64,000 bases of DNA from Montifringilla adamsi (taxonomy: Eukaryota > Chordata > Aves > Passeriformes > Passeridae). Positions 1 to 13,100 of this stretch are shown piece by piece. Below the pieces are notes generated by a model that searched no databases, was not told where the DNA came from, and worked only from the letters and a program-made list of their open reading frames with translations. Positions within the stretch are counted from its first letter, which is position 1. Every line of letters begins with the position of its first letter. The translations under genes and the position numbers were made by a program. Location: positions 1,554,345 to 1,618,344 of the forward strand of contig JAGGNK010012003.1 of assembly GCA_017590115.1 (NCBI GenBank), in the 5' to 3' direction.

Positions 1-1667
1 CCTCATGAACCCATACTTCAATGAGTTGGTTTTGTGTCTACCAGAACCACTAATGCTAAAGTGAAGCAAGACAATAAAATTTCAGATGCAGGAGCCTGAA
101 GTGGAGCAGGAAGGGAAACCCAAAGCCAGACAATTTATATTAGTTAATAACTTGCAGTATTGTTTGTTTGTTTATCTTAAACAGAACTCTTTTAAATAAA
201 AGTTATTAGAGGACTTTTCTTATAACTTCTGTGAAATGTCCAACCATTAATTTTATTCCATTAAATATGGAATGCATTGGAAAAAATACTTTCAGGTGCT
301 TTGAATAAAGAACTTCATAAAGAGAGGACAAACCTCTGGTGTGGAAAAAACCTGTTAAAGTGGTTTTTTTTTCCCTTTTGTTCTTTATGTCTGATCATGC
401 TTCAAAGACTCATTACTGAAAAAAAAAATAGAATAAAGTCTGACAGTTTGATTTCTTCTCCATTTCTTCCTCCCCCTCCAGCTTGTGATCATGTGTGTGG
501 TCACAAGCATGGAATATATTGGTGCCTCTGAGGGAATGGCTGAGCCTGAGGCCACAGAGGACACAAGTGACACACAGGAATTAACAAATCATGGATGGGA
601 TGTTGTGCCCATAAATTATAAATCTTTGACCCAGAAAAAGCAGTTTTGCTTTTCTCGCATTCAAATCTGTGAATGTGGAGTTTCACAGATATTTAACTCG
701 GCTTGATAATGTTGTCCAGATTCCTACTGTCAGTTTTGATGGATTTTTTTTTCACATGCCATGGGTTTGCTTTCATCATAAATATTTTATTACATTTCTG
801 TTGTGTTTTTAGGGCGATGAGCTGCACTTCCTCTGGTGTGTTCTCATGCATTTTTTTTTTTTGTTGTCTCCCTCTATCAGATATAAAACACTGGCAATGC
901 TGCTCATTCTGTCAGGAATATCTTGCAAAAGCCTGTGGTGTTCTAGCCATGGAGTGGTTCACTGTGTGTGACTCAGGAGGGGAATTTGCAAGGAGTTTTA
1001 AAAGGATTTAACAAGAATTTGGTGCAAATAGTGACTGAAAGTCATGGAGAACTGAGCATCTCACTCCCTTGGGGTGCTGAAAATGTTTCAGAATATCCAT
1101 GTGCCAACTCTTGGCTGTTTGCAGAGAAAAGCTTTGAAAAGGAGAGTTTTATCTGGAAATTCCTTGAGGAGGGAGGTGTGCAGAATTCCCACTGGGACTG
1201 AAGAGGCGGAAATGAATTTGAGGGCTTTGGAGGGTCTGCACCCTGGTCCTGCCCAGCACTGGGAGTCCTGGTCCAAGACTGGGATCTTCTGCTGAAGTCA
1301 GAGCTCACGAACACACAGAGCCGAAGGAACCCATGAGCTAGACCCGGGTCTATATTCTTAGAGAACAATATTTACCAATTATTCTTATTATTTTTGGCCT
1401 AAGAGTGATGGTGACGTATTTTAAAGCATCAGAGTAGCAGTGTGTTCAAGAGCCACAGGGGTACAAAAACAGTGCCTGAGCACAGGGCAGGGGCTGCTTT
1501 GGTTTTGCTTTTCCTCAATGCATGTCTGTATGAAAATGTGCATTTATTTGACTAAAATGTGATTTTTTTTTTTTTAAAAAGGCACTTAGGGTAATAATAT
1601 CCTTCTAATAATATCTACTCTAAATACTGTGTGTTTAGTTGTTAAGTTGGTGATTCTTAAATTGCAC

Positions 1668-2086
1668 TGAATATATATATATATATATGCATTTGTAATG
1701 TGTTTTAAATATATATTTAGTGTTATATATATATATGCATGCACACTGTTTATGAATAGTATTTTATATTTACATATAATGTTATATATACATATAATTT
1801 CCTGTTCATATACAGTGTTTCATATACACATACTGTGCTTTATATACATTGTATACATATTACACACAAATATATACACACTATATTTCTATTTCTATTT
1901 CTATTTCTATATGTATTTATAGTTATAGTTTTATTCATATTTCTAGTTCTAGTTCTAGTTAGTTATAGTTATAGTTATAGTTATATGTATATTTATATGT
2001 ATAGTTATATTTATAGTTATAGTTATATTAATAGTTATATTAATAGTTATATTAATCGTTATTTATATTTATATTTATATACTGTT
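1668..2086. repeat. Compound AT-rich microsatellite with changing hexamer units
   Basis: Begins as (AT)n near 1671-1687, passes through irregular ATATAC/ACATAT tracts, then ATTTCT units (about 1880-1912), TTCTAG units (about 1940-1958), AGTTAT units (about 1958-1990 and later) and ATTTAT units. Neighbouring hexamers differ by one or two bases, as if successive point changes had each been re-amplified. Confidence 0.85.
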
Positions 2087-2639
2087 TAGCAGCTTTATAT
2101 TCACTACATGCTTTAGACTTACCATAATATTCACATTTCTAATAATGCATCACACTTTTTCTGCATTTCTTTATCCAAACCTTAAGATGGCCAAAACCTG
2201 ATTCCTCCAGCTCTAATATGTTTGCATAACTCTTATCCTGCTGGCTTTTTTTTTCCTGGCTGCATTTCTTCTGCTCCTTATTCTGTTTGCAGGCAGAGGG
2301 GTTGGAGTCAAGTGAGGATTTCTCGGTGGTTGCGTGAGGGATTACCAAGCTGCACCACGTGTGTTCCTCCTGAGTCGCCTTTATCCGTCTGCCCCTAATC
2401 TGATTTTAAGTCTGGACTAGTAGGGAAGGGTGAGGGTGTAGCTTTAGGCCTCGGTTTGGGCAGAGCTCCCACCTTGCTGGCCAATTAAAGCCCTGTGTCT
2501 TTATTTTTTTATTTATTTACTAACAATTCCATCTCCTTTGCCCCGTCCTTGCTTTTTCGTGGTCTGAATCGCCCAAGCTGACTCAAGTTTTAACCTCCTT
2601 GGTTTAGTCCGAGTTTACATCACCTGTGAATAGAGATCA

Positions 2640-2807
2640 GAGAATCCCACAAGGGGTTGGGGTGGAAAGGACCTTGAAGGTCACCCAGTGCCACCCCCTG
2701 CCATGGGCAGGGCCACCTTCCACTGTCCCAGATTGTCCCAAGCCCCATCCAGCCTGGCCTTGGGCACTTCCAGGATGGGGCAGCCACAGCTTCCCCAGGC
2801 AACCTGA
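2640..2807 (-). mobile_element. CR1 LINE 3'-end fragment
   Basis: On the plus strand this reads as the reverse complement of a CR1 tail: AGAATCCCACAAGG, GGTGGAAAGGACCTTGAAGG, CCTGCCATGGGCAGGG, then CCCCATCCAGCCTGGCCTTG. These are the hallmark words of the avian CR1 3' end. Truncated at the 5' side, diverged. Confidence 0.85.
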
Positions 2808-3124
2808 TTTTTTTTGGGGTTTCTAGACTATTTTCCATAGTGCTTCTAACTTCCTTCTCCAGCTTACTCTGGGTTTATATTGCATCACTTCAACCAAAAT
2901 TGTTTTATTCTATTTTATTCTATTTTTCTACTTTTTTTTTTTATTATTCCAGCTTTGTGGAAAATCAGAGGGAGAAGGTTGTTCCTGAAAAACAGACCTA
3001 AAGTTTAGCTCACAGTAGGAACCTACTGCAAGATTTGGTTCAGCATCACAAGAAACCCCACTGGAGGGATCAATAAAACACAGATGCTCTCTGGATTTGG
3101 CCAACTGCAATTCCTCTCTTCTTT

Positions 3125-3902
3125 TTTATTACCATTTAAAAAAGGGTTTAATAATGTATGTTAATGCTTAGTTTATGTGGTAAAAGATGAGGTATGAATG
3201 GGAATAATTTCCAGCCAAGTAAAAATTCTACTAAATAGTTTTGTTCTTTTTTATTAAAAAAGCAGAGTTTAAAATTTCTTTTTAAATACAGTAAAACTTT
3301 GATATTTTCCACTGAAGTATATTTGTTGCTTTGGTTTAGTCTGTCAGCAGCTGTCCTCTGTCTTCTAATACTTGCAGAATGTTCAGTTCACGTTTACCAA
3401 AACCCAGAAGTTCTTTCAAGGGGATTATAAATGTTTTAATAGGTAGATGTTATATTTTGAGTGGTCTGTGGTGGATGTTGTTGCCATCAGTGGCTCCAAG
3501 AAATAAGTTAAATTGTTGTGTGCTGTGAGTTCTGTGTTCATTTGCAAGCAGCTTTTGTTAAAGAAAAAGACAAAAAAAAAAAAAAAGAAAGGGAAAAAAA
3601 AAGGTCAAGAATTTGTTTTCCTCTTATTTCTGGAAGATGAAGAAGATGAGCGCCTTGATAAAATGGTGTTGGCAAGTTCAGCTGTTAACCATACTCCCTT
3701 TAAATAATATTTTACAATCTTTTTTCTATTTTTTTTTTTTTTTTAATATCAGTCTGTAGAAAATCATCGTGGTAAAGCTACATATCCTGCAGGTGAGTTC
3801 TGGGGGGGAAAAAAAAAGAAAAAAAAAAGATAAAATTCATATTCCCGTGGATATTCCCAGCAGGGAGCCAGGGCGGTTCGGGCGAGGCTTTTGGGGTGTG
3901 GT
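3125..3902 (-). other. FOXN1: Candidate FOXN1 3'UTR with polyadenylation signals
   Basis: DNA just past the FOXN1 stop. Minus-strand AATAAA hexamers occur at 3255-3250 and 3130-3125, and a weaker ATTAAA at 3747-3742. Runs of A or T at 3571-3601 and 3729-3744 make this low-complexity. Which signal is used cannot be told without transcripts. Confidence 0.35.
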
Positions 3903-4171
3903 TCACATCAGGGCGATGGGTTTGGAGCCGGGGTTGCTCAGGTAGGAAGGGGACACCGTGTCCAGCTCCATGAAGGCGGAGTAGAGCGTGGTGAGCTGCA
4001 GCTCCGGCGCGCTCCCGTGCGCGCCCCCGTGCGCGCTCCCCTGCGCGCTCCCGTGCGCGCCGGGGCCGCTCTCCAGCTGGCAGTGCGAGGGAAAACACTG
4101 CGGGGATGACGAAATGAGGACAAGGGGATCCACGGCCAGGCTGTCGTCCTTCAGCTCCTCCCAAAGATTCC
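3903..4171 (-). CDS. FOXN1: FOXN1 last coding exon with stop codon
   Basis: 269 bp, residues 566-653 and TGA at 3905-3903. It continues the activation region as [19 protein letters not shown] and closes with [12 protein letters not shown] and SKPIALM, matching human [12 protein letters not shown] and SKPVALA. Between these blocks a GC-rich 12-bp repeat (4009-4056) encodes four AHGS-like units that are absent from the human protein. The acceptor is TTTTTTTTTTGATTGCAG. Confidence 0.94.
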
Positions 4172-7100
4172 CTGCAATCAAAAAAAAAACAAACCCCCGT
4201 GTTGGTTTACAGATTTGTTGGAACCCTGGATGCTGAGAATTTTCAACTTTCCTCGCTGAAAGGCACAGACCCACAAAAAAAACCCACTGCATTTGACCTG
4301 AAAAGGCTTCCAAAATTGAATGATAGAACTGAGATTGTGGGTGTGTAACTTGAATAGAAGTGTGTCATATCACAGGGTGGAAAACTTAGAGTTTAAGGTT
4401 TATAATGCAGCTATATATCTATATCTATATCTATATCTATATCTATATCTATATCTATATCTATATCTATATCTAAAAAAAGGTAAGATGGAGGTTTTAG
4501 GATAGTGGCTGGTTGTTCTTCACCTTCTTCTCCATGGGTTTGGGTGGTATTGTGTAACTGGACAGAAAAGTCTCTGCTTCGCAGACTTCTGGTGGTTGGT
4601 TATTGGGTTAAAAGTGAAAATAATTTAGGTGTCGTTTCTTAATTGGGTAGTTTAGCCTTAAAAGACCTTGTAGAGAAAGAGAGTGAGCCATTTTGTGGCT
4701 TGTTAGTAGAAAGCTGTAGAACTCACAACTTGTATAATAAACATCTGAGCCTGAACACAAACTACCATCCTCAATCCTGGCCTTGACAGAGGCAGAAAAG
4801 AAGTTAAAGAATCGACACAGATTGATTCACAGTTCTTTATATTTTCTCTCCACATGTTTTTTGGGGTTTTTTTTTAAAATCATTGTGTTGCAGGAGACGT
4901 TGGTTATTAAACATTTGTGGAGGTGATCCTAATCTCTTGGGACTGAGGAAGGGAAGAGGTTGTTTAGATGGTTATTATTTGTCTGTTTCCATGAATTTAA
5001 ATCTGGGAGAAAACAGCATTAACTTAAGAAAATTCCTTCTAAAATTCTATTAGAAATGTGTATTTGTGAAGAATATAAGAAGACACCTCAGAAAATATAA
5101 TTATTTGGGATGTAGATGCTATTACTGCCTTGGGAAGAGGGAAAGAGCATCCTTTTTAGTAGAGATGTGGAATCAATATTGATAAAGAAAAATGCTAACA
5201 TGTTAATTCAATCAAATTTACTTCTCTTGGTGCCTTTCACTCAACAATTCTCTTGTAAGAATGGCACTAAATAGTTGTGCTTGAGCAGCTTTCAGTTGAA
5301 AATGGGTCTGAATTTAAAGAACACATTCTAAAAACTGTATTGCAGAATTTAATATCAGCGATTGTAACTGGGGGGGAGCAGGAATGTTTTTTACATTCTT
5401 GAATGCAAATCTGTAGCTTCCTTGGGAAACTTTTTAAAGCTTTAACACAAAATTGCATTGTCTTTATATAAAATGTAACCCAGGAAGGTGGTGGGGTTTG
5501 TAACAGCGGCGAGGGGATGTGAAAAAAGGGAGAGAGATGGATCTTGTGGAGGATGGGATGGGATGGGATCCATGGGGTGAGGTGGGATCCATGGGATGGG
5601 GTGGGATCCATGGGATGGGATCCATGGTGTGGGATGAGATCCATGGGGTGGGATGGGATGGAATCCATGGGATGGGATGGGATGGGATGGGATGGGATGG
5701 GATGGGATGGGATGGGATCAATGGGATGGGATGGGATCCATATGATGGGATGAGATAGGATAGGATGGGATCCATGGGATGGGATCAGTGGGATGGGAGC
5801 TCTGATTGAGTCATGGCTGCAGAAATCCAGAACCAAGTGCTGCTGTTAAAAACTCCCTTTTATAGAATCCCAGAGGATGGGATCCATGGGGTGGGATCTA
5901 TGGGATGGGGTGGGATCCATGGGATGGGATCCATGGTGTGGGATGAGATCCATGGGGTGGGATGGGATGGAATCCATGGGATGGGATGGGATGGGATGGG
6001 ATGGGATGGGATGGGATGGGATGGGAGCTAACCAGCCTGACTCTCCAAGATAAAAACAGCTCGAACACCTACCTTGGAGATCAAAATCAGTGAGGGATGG
6101 ATTGAGAGCATCGATGTCATTGCTGAGGTCTCCCTCCTGCAGCAGCGTGTCCTGCACCGTCCTGGCCGGAGAATGCTCGGGCAGCATCTTCATCCCGCAG
6201 CTCGGGGGGCTCTGAGCCGGCACTGGGGAATCCTGAGGGATGCTGGGCTGAGTCCGGAGCTGGCTCTGAGCCTCTCCAGCAGGGAACAGGCTGGGAGGCT
6301 CGGGCGTGTGCTGCAGCAGCGCGGTGGGCATTTGGGGGAAGCCCTGGGGGGACGCGTAGCAGCCGGGCTGCTGCCCCCCCAGCAGAGCGGGCAGGGGGCT
6401 CTTGGCGTGCAGGGCTGCCGAGGCGTGGATGCCGTGAAATCCCTGCGGGATGCCCGAGGAGAGCGAGGGCTCGCACAAGGGATGGGATTGCGCTGCCATC
6501 TGCCTGGAGAGGGAGGCACCTGCAGCGCCCGTGGGGCTGCAGGACACCAGCGACGAGCGCAGCTTCTCGCTCTTGTCGCCTATCAGGGTGTCAAGCTCTT
6601 CTGGAAAACAAGGGAAAAGTCCGTGGTTGACTGATTCCTGCATTGCTTGCAGCAGGAATTGTGCTGCTACTCAGGAAATGGCAATGGCTGGCTTATCCCT
6701 GGGTAGCTTCCAGCAGGAATTGTGGTCTTACTCAGGAAATGGCAAACAGAAGTGCTAGCTCTTACATATTAAAACATCCAAAGCCTGAAATGTTTGCTTG
6801 TAAATTATCATTGCCAAGTGAGTATGTAATAAATTCCACTTTTAAAGGTTGGATACTTAGCAGTTAATCTCAGGTTTTATTTAATATTTCGTATTTCAGC
6901 ATTCTTTTTGTCACAGAGTGGTTCGGATTGGAAGGGATGTTGAAGATCATCTCATTCCACCCCCCTGCCATGGACAGGGACACCTCCCACCACACCAGGT
7001 TGCTCCAATCCCATCCAACCTTGCTTTTTATCTTAAAGTTTAGTGAGATGTCAAGAGACAGTATTTTCTTGGGGAAGCTTCTTTGTGCTTATCTGGAAAC

Positions 7101-10100
7101 ATCTACAAAACCAGGCCTACTTTAATTCTGCTTTTTAATTTTTTTACTTGTTTTGCCGACCAGGAAAAATCCTTAAATGCTTTCCTAAATCATGTTTAAA
7201 TTCTCTTATGGATCTTGGTGAAAAGAAAAATTCTGGGGAGAGCTGTTTGAGAGCTAAAACACCGAGAAATGACTGACCTGGCTTTGCCATACTCTTCCTC
7301 ACAGCAACTGGGTCTTTCCTCTTCCATTTCTGAAGCTCCTCCTGCATCTTGTCAATCTTGGCTGGGTTCAGAGCCCACAAACAGCCCTTCCGAGAAGAAT
7401 TCCCTGACTTGTTCTCAACTTTCTCAAAGCACTTGTTCAAAGACAAATTGTGGCGCACGGAATTCTTCCAACCATCTGGAGCTGTCTGGAGAAACAAACC
7501 CAATGTAAGAACAAGCTGAAAAAAATAAAATTAAAAGCTAAAAAAAAAAAAAAAATTAAAAATGCATGTGTGTATATATATAACTGTGTTTTGACTGGTG
7601 AGGTTACAAGAAATGCTGTTTAAGTTTGTGCCTTCTGCAGTGAGAAACTTGTACGTTAGAGGGAAGCCACAAAAATGTTACAGTCATGTTGTGTGGGAAG
7701 AGAGGGATCAGATAAAATAGTAACTGATCTTCTAAGCAAAAAGGTTGTCAGAGACCTGCTGGATCTTTAAGAGTGAATTTGCACATCACAATAATTAAGT
7801 GTGCAAAAATTCGTGTTCTAGAACTAACCAGAAATCGATCAGAATCTATCTTAGAACACCTAGAAATATTTCCAATTCTTCATTAAAGTACTGGGTGCTA
7901 CCTGGGCTCACATTCAGTGTCCAGGCAGACTTCAAAGGGCTTTCTCATGCCACTGTAGGTGTAACTTTGTGTGCTGGCCAATTACATAACCAAATGGTTT
8001 AATCACAAGCCCTCCAGATGAGATCCAGGTTTCCACAGCTGATCACTCATCTCTGTGCTTTGCATTTGCTTTTAAATCAGCAGCAGAAGCTGGAAGGTTC
8101 TTGAAACTGGATCATTAAAATGATTATTTTCTTGTTTGCCAAAAATTCTCATATTTTCTTTTCAATTTCTCGTAAGAATTGGAGGAAATGAAACAGCTCT
8201 GAAATGTGGGGAGGTTGTTGGTGGCTGTTGATTCATATTCATGGATGCAAATATTTATCATAACTGTTTGTATCAAGCAGATAATTATTGAACAGAGAGC
8301 ATGAGAAATAAATGTGGGTTTCCACAGTCTATTTTAAAATGTTAAAAATTAGAATTTCCCTCTTAGGTTCATTAAGGTTTTTTTTTTTCCCATTTTCTAT
8401 TTTTTATTAATAGGATCCTTCTCTCATAAAAAGCCAGATTTTTGATAGTTTGATAATTTCTTTAATCATTGTCTAGTCCACCAGACTTCCTCTCAGACCA
8501 TCTTTTATAAATGGATCTGAGCCCATTTGAAATTTTGGCTTTCACCAGGCAGACTGTGAATTTTGAACCTACTTTGATGAAATTATTTTATCAGGATTTA
8601 ATTTTTTTGTACATGCTTTTATAAGAACTGTAAAACCTGTTGTTTTGTAGCTTGCAAAGAACCATTGTGTGGATAAAGCCTTATTGATGAGCTGAGGACC
8701 ACATTTAATACTCAATTAATTAAAAAATAAATAGATGTGGAATTAAATACATACTATTTACTAAAAGAGAAACTATTTTCCCTTCAGAGCAGCAGAGTTT
8801 CTTCCATTTTGGCCCACCTGATGTCAGCATTTCACTATCCTGACTCATGGGTGAGACAACACAAATTGAAACAGAAAGGAAGAGACGAGAAGAGGAGAGG
8901 AGAGGAGAGAAGAGAAGAGAGAAGAGAAGAGAAGAGAAGAGAAGAGAAGAGAAGAGAAGAGAAAAAAAGAAACCCCAAACCTTTAAAGACTTTTCTGCCA
9001 CAGGGTCATACTAAACATGACAAATCAAACATTTTCTCCCTTGCAGATAATATTCAAGTAACTTTCTGGCAGTTCCAAAAGTGAATAAAGCTGTTCCTCC
9101 CAGGCAAAGGATGTATTTAGCTACTGAACAAGCTGACCTGGAAGAATATTCCTGTTTCTTGCCCTGCACAGAGGCTCCACACCCCCCTGTGTACCTAGAC
9201 AGGATAATTGGTGTTTCTGCTCAGATGGGAGCGGCACGGGCTCCTCAGAGGATTTCAGAATGTGTGGGGGTGTGAATTAGGAGATGGTTTTAGAAACTGT
9301 ACAAGCAAAAAGTACATGGATTGATTTTGGAGGCTGCTGCCAGGAGCGGAGCTGGTTCTTGCATTCAATTTGGGACTGCTGAGCTGTGAGAATTTGTTTG
9401 CCCAGGTAGGGCTTAACACCCTGAGTGTGTTAAGAGAAAAACCACCAGTTTTATAAGCAGGTGTGATTGTTAAGTGGACAAACTTTGGCTGCTGGGGCTG
9501 CTCTTGAGTAGCTGGAATCTCCTTGCTGTGGCTGATTTCGGCCATGGTTGCATTCAGCAGGTGAGGATAAAAGTGCAGAATCACAAAATCAGCTGGGGAA
9601 TCCCAGAATCACCGAGGTGGGAAAAGCCCTCTGAGGTCACCGAGTCCAACCACTGACACTGCCAAGGCCACCAGCAATCCACGTCCCCAGGTGCCACATC
9701 TACAGCCCCTGAGCCCTTCCATCACACCACAGACCTTTCTGCCCTCTCAGCCCACTGGCAACAACTCCAGTTAAAAAGATTAAAGCTTTCTGTTAGACTC
9801 ACTAATCACTACAAAAAAAAAAAAAAAAAGAGAAAATTATTGTCCATCCCCACTGATCCTGACCAGCTCTTGAAGTTTAAAGAGTTCAGTGATCTTGCAA
9901 AACCCTTTCTCTTTAAATCTAGGTCTCAAGAGAAGGGAGAGGTACATCAAAGACTAATTCAACTTTAGCTGCGTAGATTTTTTTTTTTTTTTTAGGACGT
10001 AGGAGTTGGATTGCTCTGTTTCAACTAGAAATGAGATTGTTGCATCACAGAAACTAAATTTGCTGTGGCAGCGAATCCCAGTTAATTTGACTCGGCTTGT

Positions 10101-13100
10101 ATCATCCCATGTCTCCCAGCAAGGCTCTGTGTGCACTTGCTCTCTTTTTTTCTCCAACCTAAATTTCTCCCTGTTGTATTCTGATTTTTAGTGAGCATGG
10201 TAGCAGCAGCAAAACGTTCTTTGCTGGTTTTTATGTGGTTTTATTTTGCTGAAGAGTCTCCAAAAGCAGGGAGGATGGAGGATATAAATTTTTGCCATGT
10301 ATTGTTAATTCTCTGCTGTAAAGACCAGAGGAGACAGAGACTGATGACTGTAAATGTAATGTCTGATTGCTCATTCTCCCCTGGTTATTTTAAGGATGTT
10401 ACAGTCAAATTCATCTGGCTGCACTTGTAAGTAAAATGCAAAAACAAAGCTGCTACAAAATAGGGAAAGTTTGGGTAGCACCCCCTGCTCTATTCTTTTC
10501 CTACAGCAGTAACCTCACCCTCATCAGTTCTTAAATGAATTTTATAAAAAGACATGAGGTTCTGAAAAACCAGGAAGGACCAGGATGGTGACACCTGGAG
10601 GAGCCACAGTCCTGAGTCCAAGGGATTCTGCCTATGCTGGCAGCAGCAGCTTTATTTGATTTAAAGCTGCTGATTAATTTTATAATCAATTGTGTTGTAA
10701 GACAACAGAGAATTAATTTCAGTTTGATCTGGTGAACGGACATGCATGTGCCTGCAAAAATTATTAATAATATTTCTACTTCTCTGCTTGAAACTCCTGC
10801 TATTTTCCTGTGGATTCCCCTGGGATTTCTAATGGTAGATTTCATTTTTTTCTCCCTTCTCTTGCTTGTAACAAATGATGGAGTACTTAGTGATTCCTTT
10901 GGGAGGAAATCTGGGAGTACAGGAATGTGATGGATCCTGCCAGTTCTTCCTCTGTGATAATGTGTATTTTCTTTGATTACTGACATATTCAATCTTCTTT
11001 TTTTTTTGTGTGTGTGTATGCTCTATTTATCCTCAGTGTCCAAAACCACTGCAAAATTGTATTGGAACATTTATTTTTCATTACTCTCAATGTTCCTTTA
11101 TTACAAATGTTTGAACTGCCTTGCTGTGGCTGTTTTAAATTCGCCTTGATTGCTGCAGGGCTATTTGCAATAGGAAACAGGACAGACACACTGGCTTTAT
11201 TTTCATTTTTGGGCCTTGCTCAGGGCTGAGCTCACCCGCTGTGGACTTCAGTGAGGTGCTTTTGAAGAATCAGCAGAAAAAAAAAAAAAAAAGCCCTGAG
11301 TGGAGCAGCACTTGATGCTTCCATTACAATCTGAACTAATCCTCCTGCCCTTGGATCCCTGTGCTGAGTGAGCATTTCCCGCTGCCTCTCCAAGTGTGAG
11401 GAGCCATTCCCTCCCAGCAGGGATCCAAATTTCAGTGGTGCTGCTGCAAACCATCCACCCCTTCCCTGCCCAGCTCACCGTGTCATTATGAGCTTAGTGC
11501 CATTATCACACCTGGCACTTTTCTTTGTGCAGGGCATGCTGTTGCCCAAGATGAATATCCCAGCTCCAGGATGGAGTGAGAGAACCTGGAATTCTCTGCT
11601 TCCACACCGGCCCAAAGGTGCTGCTGGTGGCAGAGGAAGCTACAAGACCAGTTCTGCCTGTATTTGAGACCTGAGAGGAAGCAGTGAATTTAAATTATTT
11701 TTTAAAAATTATTTACCCTTTTTATGGGTTGCTGGTGAGGAATGGTCACTGTTATACACACAAGCTCACAGCTGGAACAGTTCTTAAAGTCTTCTTGAGT
11801 TAAATATCACCACATTTCACATTTCTGCCTGGGTGCAAAAGGCTGGGTGGCTTGTGACCATGGGAGGATGCAGTGTGTAATTGATTTGGTATGAATCTCC
11901 AAAGAAATAATCCCTTTTCATAGCGGGAATCCCATCCCTTACTCCCTCTGCTGACAGATAAACTTAGAGGGAGATTCCCCTCCCCATCCCTGTGGAACTC
12001 ACCTTAAAGTAAGGGAAGTGTTCCGTCATGAAATTGTAGATCTCACTGACTGGCAAACTCCCTGTCTTGCTGTTTTTGAGAGCCATGAAGATCAGGATGC
12101 TTTAGGGAGAGAAAAAAAAAGCATTTTAGCCTCTTCTGCCCGACTCCTCGACAACCAAAAATAGATAATTTTTTGCACTGTGTGTAGTTATTCTGACTTT
12201 CACTGTCACAGCACAAATACAAATGTGATTTTATGTTTCCACTCAGTTGTTTACAACAATTTCCTAACTTCTCCAAGCTCATCTAGAAGGTCCATCCTGG
12301 GTTTAAAATAAAAGAATACAGAAAGTAGAATCAAGACCTTCAAATCCTGCTGGTGTGTAGTTATTGAAGGTTTTGTTTGACTGGTGGAGGCCACAAAGAG
12401 GAGCAAACTGACAGTGACAGAGGGATAATTAAAATTTAATTGTCTGATCTGCTTTGGGGGCTAAACCCCTGTGGTGACTGCCATAGCTGATACATTTTCA
12501 AGGCATTTACTTGCTCAAGTAACTGGGGGAAAAACCAGTTTTAATACAGAACAGACAACTAAGTAGCGCCAGTCTTGTGCTGATGAAATTCGCAACACTT
12601 AAAATTTTGCATTAGAGAAACCTCTCACTATTTTTTTTCTTTGGGGAGTGATCAGGACTGCTCCCCTGCTTTACACCACTTAGTTTCTCTGTGCCTTGGC
12701 TGGCCCCAGAGCCTGGAACGTTTTGTGATCCACAGGGACAGGACAGAACACCCCGGGAACAAGACAAATAGAGCGAACGTGTTGCTGCAAACGATGCTGG
12801 AAAGGGGCCAGGGGTGAACAGGGTATTTCCTGTAAGGTGAGGGCTTGGAAAAATATTGGATTACCTGTAGGAGTAGATGGGTTTGGGGAACAGAGGCTGC
12901 TGAGATTCTTGGCTGCTTTGAGGAGCAATCCTTTGGTAGGGGTAGTGCGAGGAAGCGATGTAAGTCACGGGGTAGCTGCCTCCTGAGGGGTACTGGGGGG
13001 ACAGCAGAAATGTTATTTATTTTAGCAACAAACCCCACAAAATATTCCCTAATAACAGCATTATTTATGAGGATACTGTACGGGGAAAAGTATTTTCTTT

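Larger units (their letters stand above)
1..3124. other. Downstream flank, no gene recognised
   Basis: AT-rich DNA beyond FOXN1. In human the next gene is UNC119, pointing toward FOXN1, but I see no UNC119-like coding here. It holds the AT-rich hexamer repeat block at 1668-2086 and a CR1 fragment at 2640-2807. All open frames are short and low-complexity. Confidence 0.6.
7486..12002. other. FOXN1 intron splitting the forkhead domain, no other gene
   Basis: 4.5-kb intron between the fifth and sixth coding exons. It holds a GAGAA microsatellite at 8877-8970, a CR1 remnant at 9578-9715, and A or T runs near 7540, 9811, 9978 and 11278. No open frame has family-like features. Confidence 0.7.

Noticed and set aside
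1..3124. Search for UNC119, expected next to FOXN1 by synteny
   Set aside because: No exon resembling it was found here; it probably lies beyond the left edge.
5267..5836. Minus-strand open frame with IPSHP repeats
   Set aside because: Translation of the TGGGA minisatellite within a FOXN1 intron. Real coding ends at the donor at 6073.
6074..6634. 186-residue plus-strand open frame
   Set aside because: Antisense shadow of the FOXN1 exon at 6073-6600.
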